A stretch of DNA of 11,542 nucleotides, taken from Chthoniobacterales bacterium. GTDB taxonomy: Bacteria; Verrucomicrobiota; Verrucomicrobiia; Chthoniobacterales; JACTMZ01. The stretch is taken from NCBI GenBank assembly GCA_017853515.1, contig JAFMJK010000054.1:1-11542 (forward strand), read 5' to 3'. Below the pieces are notes generated by a model. That model ran no database searches and was not told the DNA's origin. It saw nothing but the letters and a program-made list of their open reading frames with translations. Positions 1 through 7,057 of the stretch are shown in pieces (the stretch's first letter is position 1; the number at the start of each line of letters is the position of its first letter). Both the position numbers and the translations under genes were made by a program.

Positions 1-38
1 CCGAACTCCGATCGCTCAATCCCGACCGCGCCAAGTAA
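1..38 (+). CDS. Possible 3' end of an upstream gene (partial, unidentified)
   Basis: In the frame beginning at position 3 the sequence reads ELRSLNPDRAK and ends in a TAA stop at 36-38. Eight of the eleven visible codons end in G or C, as in the confirmed genes here, and the base composition changes to a less GC-biased, non-coding look just after the stop. That is the only evidence. Eleven residues are too few to identify a family, and a chance open frame is possible. If real, the gene lies almost entirely left of the window and faces the end of the glycosyltransferase gene on the other strand. Confidence 0.3.
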   Translation, partial: ELRSLNPDRAK

Positions 39-62
39 ACGATTACATTTCCTCCTGCGTCC

Positions 63-106
63 TTCCTTACGTCTCTCGCACGGCACCCCGGACCATGACG
101 AAGGAA
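63..106. terminator. Inverted repeat, possible terminator or structured RNA
   Basis: TTCCTTACGTC at 63-73 can pair with GACGAAGGAA at 97-106, giving a ten-pair stem with one bulged A and a 23-base loop. It sits 25 bases after the possible upstream stop codon. No run of T follows on either strand, so it is not a standard Rho-independent terminator. The long loop also weakens the case. It could be a terminator remnant or chance pairing. Confidence 0.22.
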
Positions 107-180
107 AGAGGGGTAAAACACGCGTAGAACTCGTAGGCGCCCCCGCTGACCGGAGGGACAAAGGCCCAAGTTATATCAAC

Positions 181-205
181 ATCCCCTCGCTTTCGGATCG
201 GGGAT
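181..205 (-). terminator. Possible hairpin downstream of the glycosyltransferase gene
   Basis: ATCCCC at 181-186 pairs with GGGGAT at 200-205 across a 13-base loop. It lies 17 bases beyond the stop codon of the minus-strand glycosyltransferase gene, where a terminator would sit. Transcribed leftward, the bases after it form a mixed A/T stretch (GTTGATATAA) with no clear U-tract. The stem is short for an intrinsic terminator. The call rests on position and pairing only. Confidence 0.3.
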
Positions 206-222
206 ATCATAAGCGGTGTGTC

Positions 223-1371
223 TCACGGCTTGCGGGCGGCGGTGATGGCCTTGCGATACGACTCTTGGAGTTGCTGCATCTTGATGTCCACCGAGAGTTC
301 CCGTTCGGCAAACTCGCGGCCGACCTGTCCGAAGCGCCTCGCGAGGTCGGGATCCGCGGCAAGCTGCAACATGCGGTCGGCCAATTGCTCCTCGTTGCCG
401 GGTTCGATGAGGAAGCCGTTCTGTCCGTCCTGCAGAATCTCGGGAATGCCCCCGACCCTGGACCCGATGGCCGGCTTTCCGGAGGCAAAAGCTTGGGGGA
501 TAACGAGAGTCTGTGCCTCGTGCTGTGAGGGGACAACGAGACAATCCAGCGCGCGCATGATCCGCGGAATATCCCGGCGGAATCCGGTCATGATGACCGG
601 CGGCTGCGGGAAATCCGCGAATTCGTCCGAGAGTATGCGGCGCACCTCCGTCTCCACTTCTCCGCCGGGAGTTCCGCTGCCCACGATGACAAAGCGTGCT
701 GTCGGCTTGGAACGGAGCACGCGGCGCGCGGCCCCGAGGAATGTGTCGTGTCCTTTCTCCCCGCGCAACATGGCGACGATCCCGAAAAGAGGTGCGTCGT
801 CCGCAATGGCGAACTCCCGGCGGAACGGGGACCCGTCGCCCGGGCTGAACTCCGATGTGTCGACACACTCGCCTATGACATCGATGCGTTCCCCCGGCAC
901 GCCGAGCGAGTCGCGCATCGTATCGGCGATGAATTGCGCGGCCGCGATCAGACGCCGGCAACCATGGCGGTAGATGAAACGGCGTCCGCGCGGCATCTCG
1001 CCGGGCAGCGTCATGTGCCGGGAACGCACGACAGGCACGCCTTTGAGATGGAACCAGAAAGCGAACCACGCGTCCTTGGAACTGCGGGCGTGGATCACAT
1101 CGGGTTTTTCGCTCCGGACCAGCTTGGAGAGCGCGGCCAGCCCGGTAAGGTCGACGTTGCTTCTGAACGGAATGGCGCGCGCTTCGACACCCGCGGCGCC
1201 GGCGCGGCCGATGATAGCGGCATCATCCGCGCACGCCAGCATCACGCTGTGGCCGCGCTTTCTCAACCACGAGGCTTCCCGCAGCAAACGATCTTCCTGC
1301 CCGCCCCAGTTGGGGCTGCTCTCGAGCATGAGAACTTTCAATTTTCTATCGCCGTTGTGAATTGCTTGCAT
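223..1371 (-). CDS. Glycosyltransferase, GT4/GT-B type
   Basis: This probably transfers a sugar from an activated nucleotide donor to a glycan or lipid acceptor at the cytoplasmic face of the inner membrane. The substrates cannot be told. It has the two-lobed GT-B layout. The N-terminal lobe contains GGQE at 23-26, as in GT4 proteins. The C-terminal donor-binding lobe has the MLRGEKGHDTFL strand-helix near 201-212, FVIVGSG near 227-233, and PSQHEAQTLVIPQA followed by SGKPAIGSRVGGIPEIL to about 313. The family's EX7E motif starts at Glu285, but its second position is Gln293 instead of Glu. Length, 382 residues, is normal for GT4. The ATG at 1369-1371 is preferred; a GTG sits directly before it at 1372-1374, and neither has a clear ribosome binding site. 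It diverges from a polysaccharide deacetylase gene 42 bp away, which suggests joint work on an envelope or exported polysaccharide. The GT4 class is secure; a specific gene name is not. Confidence 0.92.
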   Translation of the reverse strand: MQAIHNGDRKLKVLMLESSPNWGGQEDRLLREASWLRKRGHSVMLACADDAAIIGRAGAAGVEARAIPFRSNVDLTGLAALSKLVRSEKPDVIHARSSKDAWFAFWFHLKGVPVVRSRHMTLPGEMPRGRRFIYRHGCRRLIAAAQFIADTMRDSLGVPGERIDVIGECVDTSEFSPGDGSPFRREFAIADDAPLFGIVAMLRGEKGHDTFLGAARRVLRSKPTARFVIVGSGTPGGEVETEVRRILSDEFADFPQPPVIMTGFRRDIPRIMRALDCLVVPSQHEAQTLVIPQAFASGKPAIGSRVGGIPEILQDGQNGFLIEPGNEEQLADRMLQLAADPDLARRFGQVGREFAERELSVDIKMQQLQESYRKAITAARKP

Positions 1372-1413
1372 CACGCGTCAGGAACCCAAGACGATAGCGC
1401 CGAGTCGAAAGCC

Positions 1414-2190
1414 ATGAAGCACAATATCTACTTCGCGGACCTGTCTCCATTCCGCCCGCTCTTCGCCTCGGGGCTGCCGGTTCTTTGCTATCACAAGGTC
1501 GGACGCAAGCCTGCCGGCGCGAAATTGAGGGGCATCTACGTGAGCGCCGGCCTTTTCTCGCGGCAAATGTCCCAACTCCGCGCAGAAGGTTACCGCTCCG
1601 TTTCTGCGGATCGCCTGACCATGAACAAGGCCCCGGCGCGTGAAGTCCTCCTCACTTTCGACGACGGCAGCCTGAGTGTCCTGCGCAACGCCATGGAACC
1701 GATGGCTGCGGCGGGCTTTCGCGGGATCAATTACCTGGTTTCCGGCCTCCTCGGCGGAGTCAACGAGTGGGACACCGTGCACGGGGAGGTGCCGGACCGG
1801 TTGATGGACGAAGCACAGGTGCGCGAGTGGATGTCTGCCGGTCACGAGATCGGCGCGCATACCAAGACGCATCCGAAGCTTTCGCGGATTCCGCCCGCGC
1901 ACGCCCGCGAGGAAATTTCGGGAAGCAAGAAAAGTCTCGAGGACCGGTTCGGCGTTCCGATCCGGCATTTTTGTTATCCGTATGGCGACTACTCCCCGCA
2001 GGTCCGCGACATGGTGGAGGAGGCCGGGTTCGAGACGGCGGTCACGGTCGATCCCGGTGTGTGGCGCGGCGACACGGACCGGTTTCTCGTGCCCCGCATC
2101 AGCGCGCGCGCCCACAGCCTCAATTTTCGCAACGTCTTCAAGCGCCTGCTCGGTCGGCCGTTGGTCGATGCCAGCCCTCTTCTGGGTTAG
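1414..2190 (+). CDS. Polysaccharide deacetylase, NodB/CE4 domain
   Basis: This probably removes acetyl groups from N-acetylated sugars in a polysaccharide, with a divalent metal. The carbohydrate esterase family 4 motifs are present in order. TFDDG at 81-85 holds the catalytic base and the metal aspartate, HTKTH at 149-153 gives the two metal histidines, and CYPYG at 187-191 forms one groove wall. Upstream, LPVLCYHKVG at 21-30 is the common lead-in of the PF01522-type subgroup. The protein has 258 residues. I see no signal peptide or membrane helix, so it may be cytoplasmic, or the true start may differ. The frame stays open far upstream, to 748, but that part lies antisense to the glycosyltransferase gene and is unlike the family. 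ATG 1414 gives a sensible N-terminus. The stop TAG overlaps the stop of convergent rarA. The acceptor cannot be determined; peptidoglycan, capsule and lipid-linked glycan are all possible. Confidence 0.9.
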   Translation: MKHNIYFADLSPFRPLFASGLPVLCYHKVGRKPAGAKLRGIYVSAGLFSRQMSQLRAEGYRSVSADRLTMNKAPAREVLLTFDDGSLSVLRNAMEPMAAAGFRGINYLVSGLLGGVNEWDTVHGEVPDRLMDEAQVREWMSAGHEIGAHTKTHPKLSRIPPAHAREEISGSKKSLEDRFGVPIRHFCYPYGDYSPQVRDMVEEAGFETAVTVDPGVWRGDTDRFLVPRISARAHSLNFRNVFKRLLGRPLVDASPLLG

Positions 2191-3530
2191 GTGTCTTTTG
2201 CTTTCTCCGCCTCGAAAACGCTGCGCCAATGTGAAAGTCGCTCGGCGATGCGCTTTTCTTCCCCGCGGTCGGACGGCTCGTAAAACACCCGGCCTTCCGG
2301 CAGGTAAGCCTGCGGCACGAAGGCATCGGGAAAGTCGTGCGAATATTTGTAGCCCTTGCCGTGCCCCAAACGTTCCGCGCCCTTGTAATGCTTGTCCCGC
2401 AGGTGCTCGGGAACGGCGAGGGTCCGACCGCTCTGCAGGTCTTTCTGCGCGGCGAGCAGGGCCGCGTAGGCCGTGTTGCTTTTCGGGGCGGTGGCCAGAT
2501 AAACCGCCGCATGGGCGAGGGGAATCTGCGCTTCGGGCAACCCGACAAATTCGCAGGCCTGCTGCGCCGCGACCGCGACAAGCAGCCCGCGCGAATCGGC
2601 CAACCCGATGTCTTCGCTTGCCGCGATGACCAGGCGCCGCGCGATGAACCGGATGTCTTCGCCCGCGTGCAGCATTTTGGCCAGCCAGTAAAGCGCCGCA
2701 TCGGGGTCGCTGCCGCGGATGCTTTTGATGAAGGCGCTGATCGTGTCATAATGGGCGTCGTCGTGCGCGTCGTAGACCACTGCCTTGCGCTGGATGCAGT
2801 CCTCGATGATGGCCCGGGTGAGCACGATCGATCCGTCGTTTTCCGGCGGGGTGGTCAGCGAGGCCAGTTCCAGTGCGTTGAGACACCTCCGCGCGTCGCC
2901 GTCGCAGACTTCCGCCAGATGTTCGGCCGCCTCTTCCTCCATGCGTATGCGCGCGGCCCCCAGCCCGCGTTCTTGGTCGGCCAGAGCGCGGCCCATGAGG
3001 ACGCGCAAGTCCGCGGCGGATAGCGGGCGCAATTCGAACACCATGGACCGCGAAACGAGCGGGCTGTTGACGTAGAAGAACGGATTCATCGTCGTCGCCC
3101 CGATCAGCCGCACGGTGCCGCGCTCGACGTCCGGGAGGAGCACGTCCTGTTGCGCTTTGTTGAAGCGGTGGATTTCGTCGATGAACAAGATGGTGCGCGT
3201 GCCGTCGCGGGCCAGGCGCGTGGCGGCCGCCGCCATGGTCTTGCGCAGATCGGCCACATTGCTCTCCACCCCGCTGAGGCGCTCGAAGCGCGCCCGGGTC
3301 AGGCGGGCGATCACTCCGGCGAGGCTGGTCTTCCCCGTGCCGGGCGGCCCGTAAAGGACGATGGAAGAAAAGCGATCGCCCTCGATGGCACGGCGCAAAA
3401 GTTTTCCGGGCCCGAGGATGTGTTCCTGGCCGGCATATTCGTCCAAATTGCGCGGCCGCATCCGCTCGGCCAACGGGGCATGGGTCGCCGCCGTCTCTGG
3501 CGCCGGCTCGTTTCCGAAAAGATCGTCCAT
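2187..3530 (-). CDS. rarA: Replication-associated recombination protein A (RarA/MgsA), AAA+ ATPase
   Basis: RarA is a cytosolic AAA+ ATPase, related to clamp loaders and to eukaryotic WRNIP1. It acts at stalled replication forks and single-strand gaps. Visible parts in order are a Walker A box GPPGTGKT at 61-68, Walker B with ILFIDEIH at 114-121, sensor 1 with IGATTMNP at 143-150, and an SR pair at 160-161 in the arginine-finger position. The later KAVVYDAHDDAHYDTISAFI stretch and the region from IRGSDPDAALYWLAKML through RLVIAASEDIGLAD match the RarA-specific tetramerisation and C-terminal domains. Length, 447 residues, is typical. Sensor 1 has Met where the common form is GATTENP. ATG 3528-3530 is the natural start and faces proA across 55 bp. 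No clear ribosome binding site is visible. The stop TAA shares three bases with the deacetylase stop. Identification is secure. Confidence 0.97.
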   Translation of the reverse strand: MDDLFGNEPAPETAATHAPLAERMRPRNLDEYAGQEHILGPGKLLRRAIEGDRFSSIVLYGPPGTGKTSLAGVIARLTRARFERLSGVESNVADLRKTMAAAATRLARDGTRTILFIDEIHRFNKAQQDVLLPDVERGTVRLIGATTMNPFFYVNSPLVSRSMVFELRPLSAADLRVLMGRALADQERGLGAARIRMEEEAAEHLAEVCDGDARRCLNALELASLTTPPENDGSIVLTRAIIEDCIQRKAVVYDAHDDAHYDTISAFIKSIRGSDPDAALYWLAKMLHAGEDIRFIARRLVIAASEDIGLADSRGLLVAVAAQQACEFVGLPEAQIPLAHAAVYLATAPKSNTAYAALLAAQKDLQSGRTLAVPEHLRDKHYKGAERLGHGKGYKYSHDFPDAFVPQAYLPEGRVFYEPSDRGEEKRIAERLSHWRSVFEAEKAKDT

Positions 3531-3547
3531 CGTTTGCCGAATTTAGC

Positions 3548-3577
3548 TTGGACGCCCCGCGGTGCGAGGCGGATATT
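3548..3577 (+). promoter_or_regulatory. Possible promoter for the proA cluster
   Basis: TTGGAC at 3548-3553 resembles a -35 element, and GATATT at 3572-3577 resembles a -10 element, with an 18-bp spacer. They lie in the 55-bp gap between divergent rarA and proA. Transcription would begin about 3584, almost at the proA ATG (3586), giving a leaderless or near-leaderless mRNA. This is a motif match only. The ATG has no Shine-Dalgarno sequence before it, which agrees with a leaderless start but does not prove one. Confidence 0.3.
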
Positions 3578-3585
3578 GTCCCTTC

Positions 3586-4854
3586 ATGGCGGAAACAGAT
3601 TTGGCATCACAGGTCGAGGAGATGGGCCGGCGCGCGCGCCGCGCTGCCCGTGCCTTGGCGCTTTGCTCGACCGACGCCAAGAACGCAGCCTTGCAGGCCA
3701 TGGCCGATGCCATCGAGGCCGCGGAAAGCGAAATCGTCGCGGCCAATGCCGAAGACCTCGCCGCGGCCCCGGGCTACGGACTCAACGCCGCGGCCATCGA
3801 CCGCCTCCGCCTTACCCCCGAGCGGATCCTCGCCATGGCCAACGGTGTGAGGGAAGTCGCCTTGCTCCCCGATCCGGTCGGGGAAAGCATTCGCGCGTGG
3901 AGCCGTCCGAACGGGCTCAAAATCACCAAGCTCCGCGTGCCCATCGGTGTGGTCGGTATCATTTACGAATCCCGCCCGAATGTGACCGCGGATGCCGCCG
4001 TCCTGTGCCTCAAGTCGGGCAATGCCTGCATTCTCCGCGGGGGAAAAGAATCGATCCATTCGAACCTCGCCATCGCCAAAGCGCTTTCCGCCGGGGCGGA
4101 GAGCGCGGGTCTCTCGCCGGATGTCATCCAACTCGTGCCGTTCACCGACCGCGAAGGTGTCAGGCTTCTCGCGCAGATGGATCGCTATCTCGACGTGATC
4201 GTTCCGCGCGGCGGCCATGCGCTGATCGAAGCCGTGGTGCAACATGCGCGCATGCCGGTCATCAAGCACTACCATGGTGTGTGCCATGTCTTCGTCGATC
4301 GATCGGCCGACCTCGGAATGGCCGAGAAAATCGTCATCAACGCGAAATGCCAGCGCCCGGGCGTTTGCAACGCCATGGAAACGATGCTTGTCCACCGCGA
4401 CATTGCGGAAAAATTTCTCCCCATGGTCGCCGCCTCGCTGGCCGCCAAAGGTGTGGAGTTGCGCGGTGACCATCGCACATGTGAAGTCCTTGGCAGCGCC
4501 GTCACGCCGGCCAAGGAGGAAGACTGGACGGCCGAATATCTCGATCTGATCCTCAGCATCCGCGTGGTCGACTCCCTGGAGGAAGCGGTGGAGCACATCG
4601 AGAATTACGGTTCGCACCACACGGACAGCATCGTCACGGCCGACGAGGCTTCGGCGCGCAAATTTCTCGCCGCGGTCGATTCCGCCACGGTCCTCTGGAA
4701 TGCCTCGACGCGTTTCAGCGACGGCGGCGAGTTCGGTTTCGGCGCCGAAATCGGGATCAGCACGGACAAACTTCACGCCCGCGGGCCGATGGGCCTCGAG
4801 GAATTGACCACCTACAAATACCTCGTCGAGGGAACGGGACAGGTGCGCGGCTGA
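3586..4854 (+). CDS. proA: Glutamate-5-semialdehyde dehydrogenase (gamma-glutamyl phosphate reductase)
   Basis: ProA reduces gamma-glutamyl-5-phosphate with NADPH to glutamate-5-semialdehyde, the second step of proline synthesis, in the cytosol. The protein has 422 residues, normal for the family. It shows GVVGIIYESRPNVT near 121-134, LKSGNACILRGGKE near 142-155, the catalytic cysteine Cys261 in RPGVCNAMET, and the family signature VEHIENYGSHHTDSI near 335-349. The tail FGFGAEIGISTDKLHARGPMG near 383-403 is also diagnostic. ATG 3586 is chosen over an in-frame GTG at 3562, because the protein then starts as family members do. It leads a four-gene plus-strand cluster, with acyP three bases after its stop. 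The partner kinase gene proB is not in the window. Identification is secure. Confidence 0.98.
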   Translation: MAETDLASQVEEMGRRARRAARALALCSTDAKNAALQAMADAIEAAESEIVAANAEDLAAAPGYGLNAAAIDRLRLTPERILAMANGVREVALLPDPVGESIRAWSRPNGLKITKLRVPIGVVGIIYESRPNVTADAAVLCLKSGNACILRGGKESIHSNLAIAKALSAGAESAGLSPDVIQLVPFTDREGVRLLAQMDRYLDVIVPRGGHALIEAVVQHARMPVIKHYHGVCHVFVDRSADLGMAEKIVINAKCQRPGVCNAMETMLVHRDIAEKFLPMVAASLAAKGVELRGDHRTCEVLGSAVTPAKEEDWTAEYLDLILSIRVVDSLEEAVEHIENYGSHHTDSIVTADEASARKFLAAVDSATVLWNASTRFSDGGEFGFGAEIGISTDKLHARGPMGLEELTTYKYLVEGTGQVRG

Positions 4855-4857
4855 GAC

Positions 4858-5133
4858 ATGGGCAAAACGATGCAAGTTTTCTACGAGGGTCGCGTGCAGG
4901 GGGTCGGCTTCCGCTACACGGCGCGCCGCGTGGCATCAGGCTTTGATGTTGCCGGCTACGTGCGCAATCTCCCCGACGGCCGGGTCGAATTGGTCGCGTC
5001 GGGAGAACCGGACGAAGTGGACGAATTTCTCGCGGCCATGCGCGACAGCGAGCTGGCAGGGCACATCGACAACGAGCTGGCCGCCGCCGTCGCCGCTCCT
5101 GCCGGCTTGCGCGGCTTCGAAATACGGACATGA
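4858..5133 (+). CDS. acyP: Acylphosphatase
   Basis: This small cytosolic enzyme hydrolyses the carboxyl-phosphate bond of acyl phosphates. At 91 residues it is the standard size. The phosphate-binding loop GRVQGVGFRY at 11-20 carries the active-site Arg19, and VAGYVRNLPDGRVE at 31-44 carries the catalytic Asn37. The rest fits the ferredoxin-like acylphosphatase fold. The start at 4858 lies three bases after the proA stop. An in-frame ATG at 4870 is an alternative that would drop only four residues. Its stop overlaps the ATG of the ABC ATPase gene (ATGA), so translation is probably coupled. Being next to proA is suggestive, since the ProA substrate is itself an acyl phosphate, but no functional link is shown by sequence alone. 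Confidence 0.96.
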   Translation: MGKTMQVFYEGRVQGVGFRYTARRVASGFDVAGYVRNLPDGRVELVASGEPDEVDEFLAAMRDSELAGHIDNELAAAVAAPAGLRGFEIRT

Positions 5134-6005
5134 GTGCGGCACCGGTCGAGATCGAGCGCCTGACGAAAGTGTTTCCCGTGCCTCTGCGGCGCGAACGCAT
5201 CGTGGCCGTGCGCGATCTTTCGCTCCGCGTGGAAAAAGGGGAGGTCTACGGGTTGCTCGGCCCGAACGGCTCGGGCAAAAGCACGACGCTGAAAATTTTG
5301 CTCGGGCTCGTCACGGCCAGCAGCGGGACGACGCGAGTCTTCGGGGAAGAGAGTCGTTCCGTGCGCAGCCGGAAGGACGTGGGCTTTCTCCCCGAGAATC
5401 CCTATTTCTACAAATTCCTCACCGGTGCGGAAACCGTGCGCTTCTTCGGCAAGCTCAGCGGCATGTCCGGCGACGCGCTCGAGGCGCGGACCGCCGAACT
5501 CCTTGAACTCGTCGGCCTGGCCGATGCCGCCATGCGTCGCGTCGGTTCGTATTCCAAGGGCATGCTCCAGCGCATCGGCCTGGCCCAGGCCCTCGTGCAG
5601 GATCCCGGTCTGCTCGTTCTCGACGAGCCGACGGCCGGAGTCGATCCGGTCGGCTCGCGTGAAATCCGCGATCTCATCCTCGAGCTCAAGGCACGCGGCA
5701 AAACCGTGCTGCTTTGTTCCCACCTCCTCTCGCAAGTTCAGGAGGTTTGCGATCGCGTGGGAATCCTCGCCCGCGGGGCACTGGTGCGCGAAGGCCGCGT
5801 CGAGGATCTTCTCGCCGTGGGCGACCGCAGCGAAATGGTGATCGAAAACGCCACGCCCGAACAATTGGCCGAACTCGGGCGGGCCGCGCAACGCCTTGGC
5901 GTCCGCGTCGTGTCCTCGGGCCGCGCGCAAACCACGCTGGAAAATCTTTTTCTCGACGCCATCGAGCCCGGTCAGTCTCCCGATGCCGGCTCGGGGCGGA
6001 ACTGA
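5130..6005 (+). CDS. ABC transporter ATP-binding protein, ABC-2 (exporter) type
   Basis: This is the cytoplasmic nucleotide-binding subunit of an ABC transporter. It would power a membrane permease for export or for a gliding/secretion-type function. Visible parts are Walker A GPNGSGKST at 44-52, a Q-loop region reading FLPENPYFY at 87-94, the signature YSKGMLQRIGLA at 141-152, Walker B LLVLDEPTAGVD at 161-172 and the switch histidine His198 in CSHLL. Glu89-90 region in place of a Q-loop glutamine, and the C-terminal extension ending ATLENLFLDAIEP-like (TLENLFLDAIEP, 269-280), are common in the CcmA/DrrA-like ABC-2 group. Length is 291 residues. The ATG overlaps the acyP stop, and the GT9 gene begins two bases after this stop. 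No permease gene is adjacent, so the partner and cargo are unknown; it must be encoded elsewhere if the ATPase is active. Confidence 0.93.
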   Translation: MSAAPVEIERLTKVFPVPLRRERIVAVRDLSLRVEKGEVYGLLGPNGSGKSTTLKILLGLVTASSGTTRVFGEESRSVRSRKDVGFLPENPYFYKFLTGAETVRFFGKLSGMSGDALEARTAELLELVGLADAAMRRVGSYSKGMLQRIGLAQALVQDPGLLVLDEPTAGVDPVGSREIRDLILELKARGKTVLLCSHLLSQVQEVCDRVGILARGALVREGRVEDLLAVGDRSEMVIENATPEQLAELGRAAQRLGVRVVSSGRAQTTLENLFLDAIEPGQSPDAGSGRN

Positions 6006-6007
6006 CG

Positions 6008-7057
6008 GTGAGCGTCGTCATTCTCAAGCCCGACGAGATCGGGGACTTCGTCATTGCCACGGGAGCGATTCGGCTGCTCGTGCATCGGCATGGCGAGGAT
6101 GAGACCACGCTCGTGGTCAAAAGCGAAATCGCCCCTCTGGCCCGCCGCGAATTTCCGCGTGCGACCATCGTCGAGTTGCCTTGGCGACAACGGCGCAAAG
6201 GACACAACCAGACCGCGGCCAACATCCGCCACTGCTATCCCGCGTGGCAAAAGCTTCGCTCGCTGCGTGTGGACCAGTCGATTTGTCTGCGCAGCCAGCG
6301 CAATTATTTGCAGACGCTGCTTTTCGCCGCCCCCGGCGCGCGGCAAAGGTTTGCCCCCGAGAATGTCCTTTTGCGCAACGGGCGCTGGCGACGGCGCGCC
6401 GCGGAGAAGCTGCTTCTGGTTTTCGCCCGCCCGCACATTCTGCCTTACCCGGAACTTCGCGGCGATCCGACCTCCGAACTCGCCTCGCATCGCGCCGTGG
6501 CCTCCGCCGCCCTCGGGCGCGCAGTGGCGGCGGATGAAATCATGCCCGCGTTGAAATCGGCCGCAGGCCGCGGGGGCGGCGGATGGCTGATGTGTCCGTT
6601 CAGTTCGCGTCTGTCCAAAGACTTTTCCGCGGCAAATTGGGCCTCCGTCCTGCGCGGAGCGGTGCTCGCGCATTCTCCCCGTGTGATCAGGGTGGCCGGC
6701 AGCCCCGGTCAATCGGCGCGGCTCGAGCAATTCGCCGCGTCATTGCTTGCGGAGGGGATTGCTTGTCCTGTCCAGGTCGAGCCGCCGGGGCCGCTGGAGA
6801 ATTTTGCGGACAAAGTCGCGGCGGCCGATTTGGTTCTGACTGTCGATACGGCCGCGGCACATTTTGCCTGCGCCTGCCGCGCCCCCGCGGTCGTTGTCGC
6901 TTCCGGTTTGCACGAAGGCGTCTACGGCCCTTACAGCCCGGACGGCAGGCAGATATGGCTCTTTGGCGATTGGGAGGCGCGCGGCCGTGATGGCTGGCAG
7001 GAAACCGTGCCCCCCGAAGCCGTCGTCGCGGCGATCAGCCGCGCGCTGCAGCTTTGA
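6008..7057 (+). CDS. Glycosyltransferase family 9 (heptosyltransferase-like)
   Basis: GT9 enzymes add heptose or related sugars to lipopolysaccharide core or similar glycans from nucleotide-activated donors, at the inner face of the membrane. The 349-residue protein starts with ILKPDEIGDFVIATGAIRLL (5-24), matching the N-terminal GD..I..P/G motif. In the second half, CPFSSRLSKDFSAANWASVL at 196-215 fits the donor-lobe strand with its conserved Lys. ENFADKVAAADLVLTVDTAA near 264-283, followed by AHFACACRAPAVVVASG, fits the diagnostic DT...H.A block. The start is GTG 6008-6010, two bases after the ABC stop. The frame is open further upstream, but that part only shadows the ABC gene. The gene end overlaps tpiA by 23 bp in convergent orientation. 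Acceptor and sugar are not predictable; presence of GT9 suggests a Gram-negative type envelope. The family assignment is fairly secure, the exact role is not. Confidence 0.88.
   Translation: MSVVILKPDEIGDFVIATGAIRLLVHRHGEDETTLVVKSEIAPLARREFPRATIVELPWRQRRKGHNQTAANIRHCYPAWQKLRSLRVDQSICLRSQRNYLQTLLFAAPGARQRFAPENVLLRNGRWRRRAAEKLLLVFARPHILPYPELRGDPTSELASHRAVASAALGRAVAADEIMPALKSAAGRGGGGWLMCPFSSRLSKDFSAANWASVLRGAVLAHSPRVIRVAGSPGQSARLEQFAASLLAEGIACPVQVEPPGPLENFADKVAAADLVLTVDTAAAHFACACRAPAVVVASGLHEGVYGPYSPDGRQIWLFGDWEARGRDGWQETVPPEAVVAAISRALQL

Larger units (their letters stand above)
39..222. other. Intergenic stretch with two weak inverted repeats
   Basis: No open frame with coding character is visible on either strand. 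The stretch contains pyrimidine-rich and A-rich patches and two inverted repeats, listed separately. It lies downstream of the glycosyltransferase gene on the minus strand, and of the possible plus-strand gene end, so termination signals for convergent genes would be expected here. I checked positions 1-33, which end in CCA, for a tRNA 3' end. The T-arm consensus and a pairing T-stem are missing, so no tRNA is called. Confidence 0.5.

Noticed and set aside
1..33. Possible tRNA 3' end finishing in CCA
   Set aside because: No T-loop consensus and no pairing T-stem; the CCA looks accidental.
748..1413. N-terminal extension of the deacetylase frame over the GT4 gene
   Set aside because: These 222 codons are antisense to the glycosyltransferase and unlike NodB proteins; ATG 1414 starts a family-like N-terminus.
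1378..2229. A 283-residue minus-strand frame over the deacetylase
   Set aside because: Antisense shadow; the plus strand carries all NodB motifs in order.
3607..4875. A 422-residue open frame antisense to nearly all of proA
   Set aside because: It mirrors proA codons. High G/C at third positions removes antisense stops. The peptide resembles no family I know, and proA has full motif support.
5714..6007. N-terminal extension of the GT9 frame over the ABC gene
   Set aside because: Arg-rich, out-of-frame reading of the ABC gene; GT9 homology begins at the GTG at 6008.
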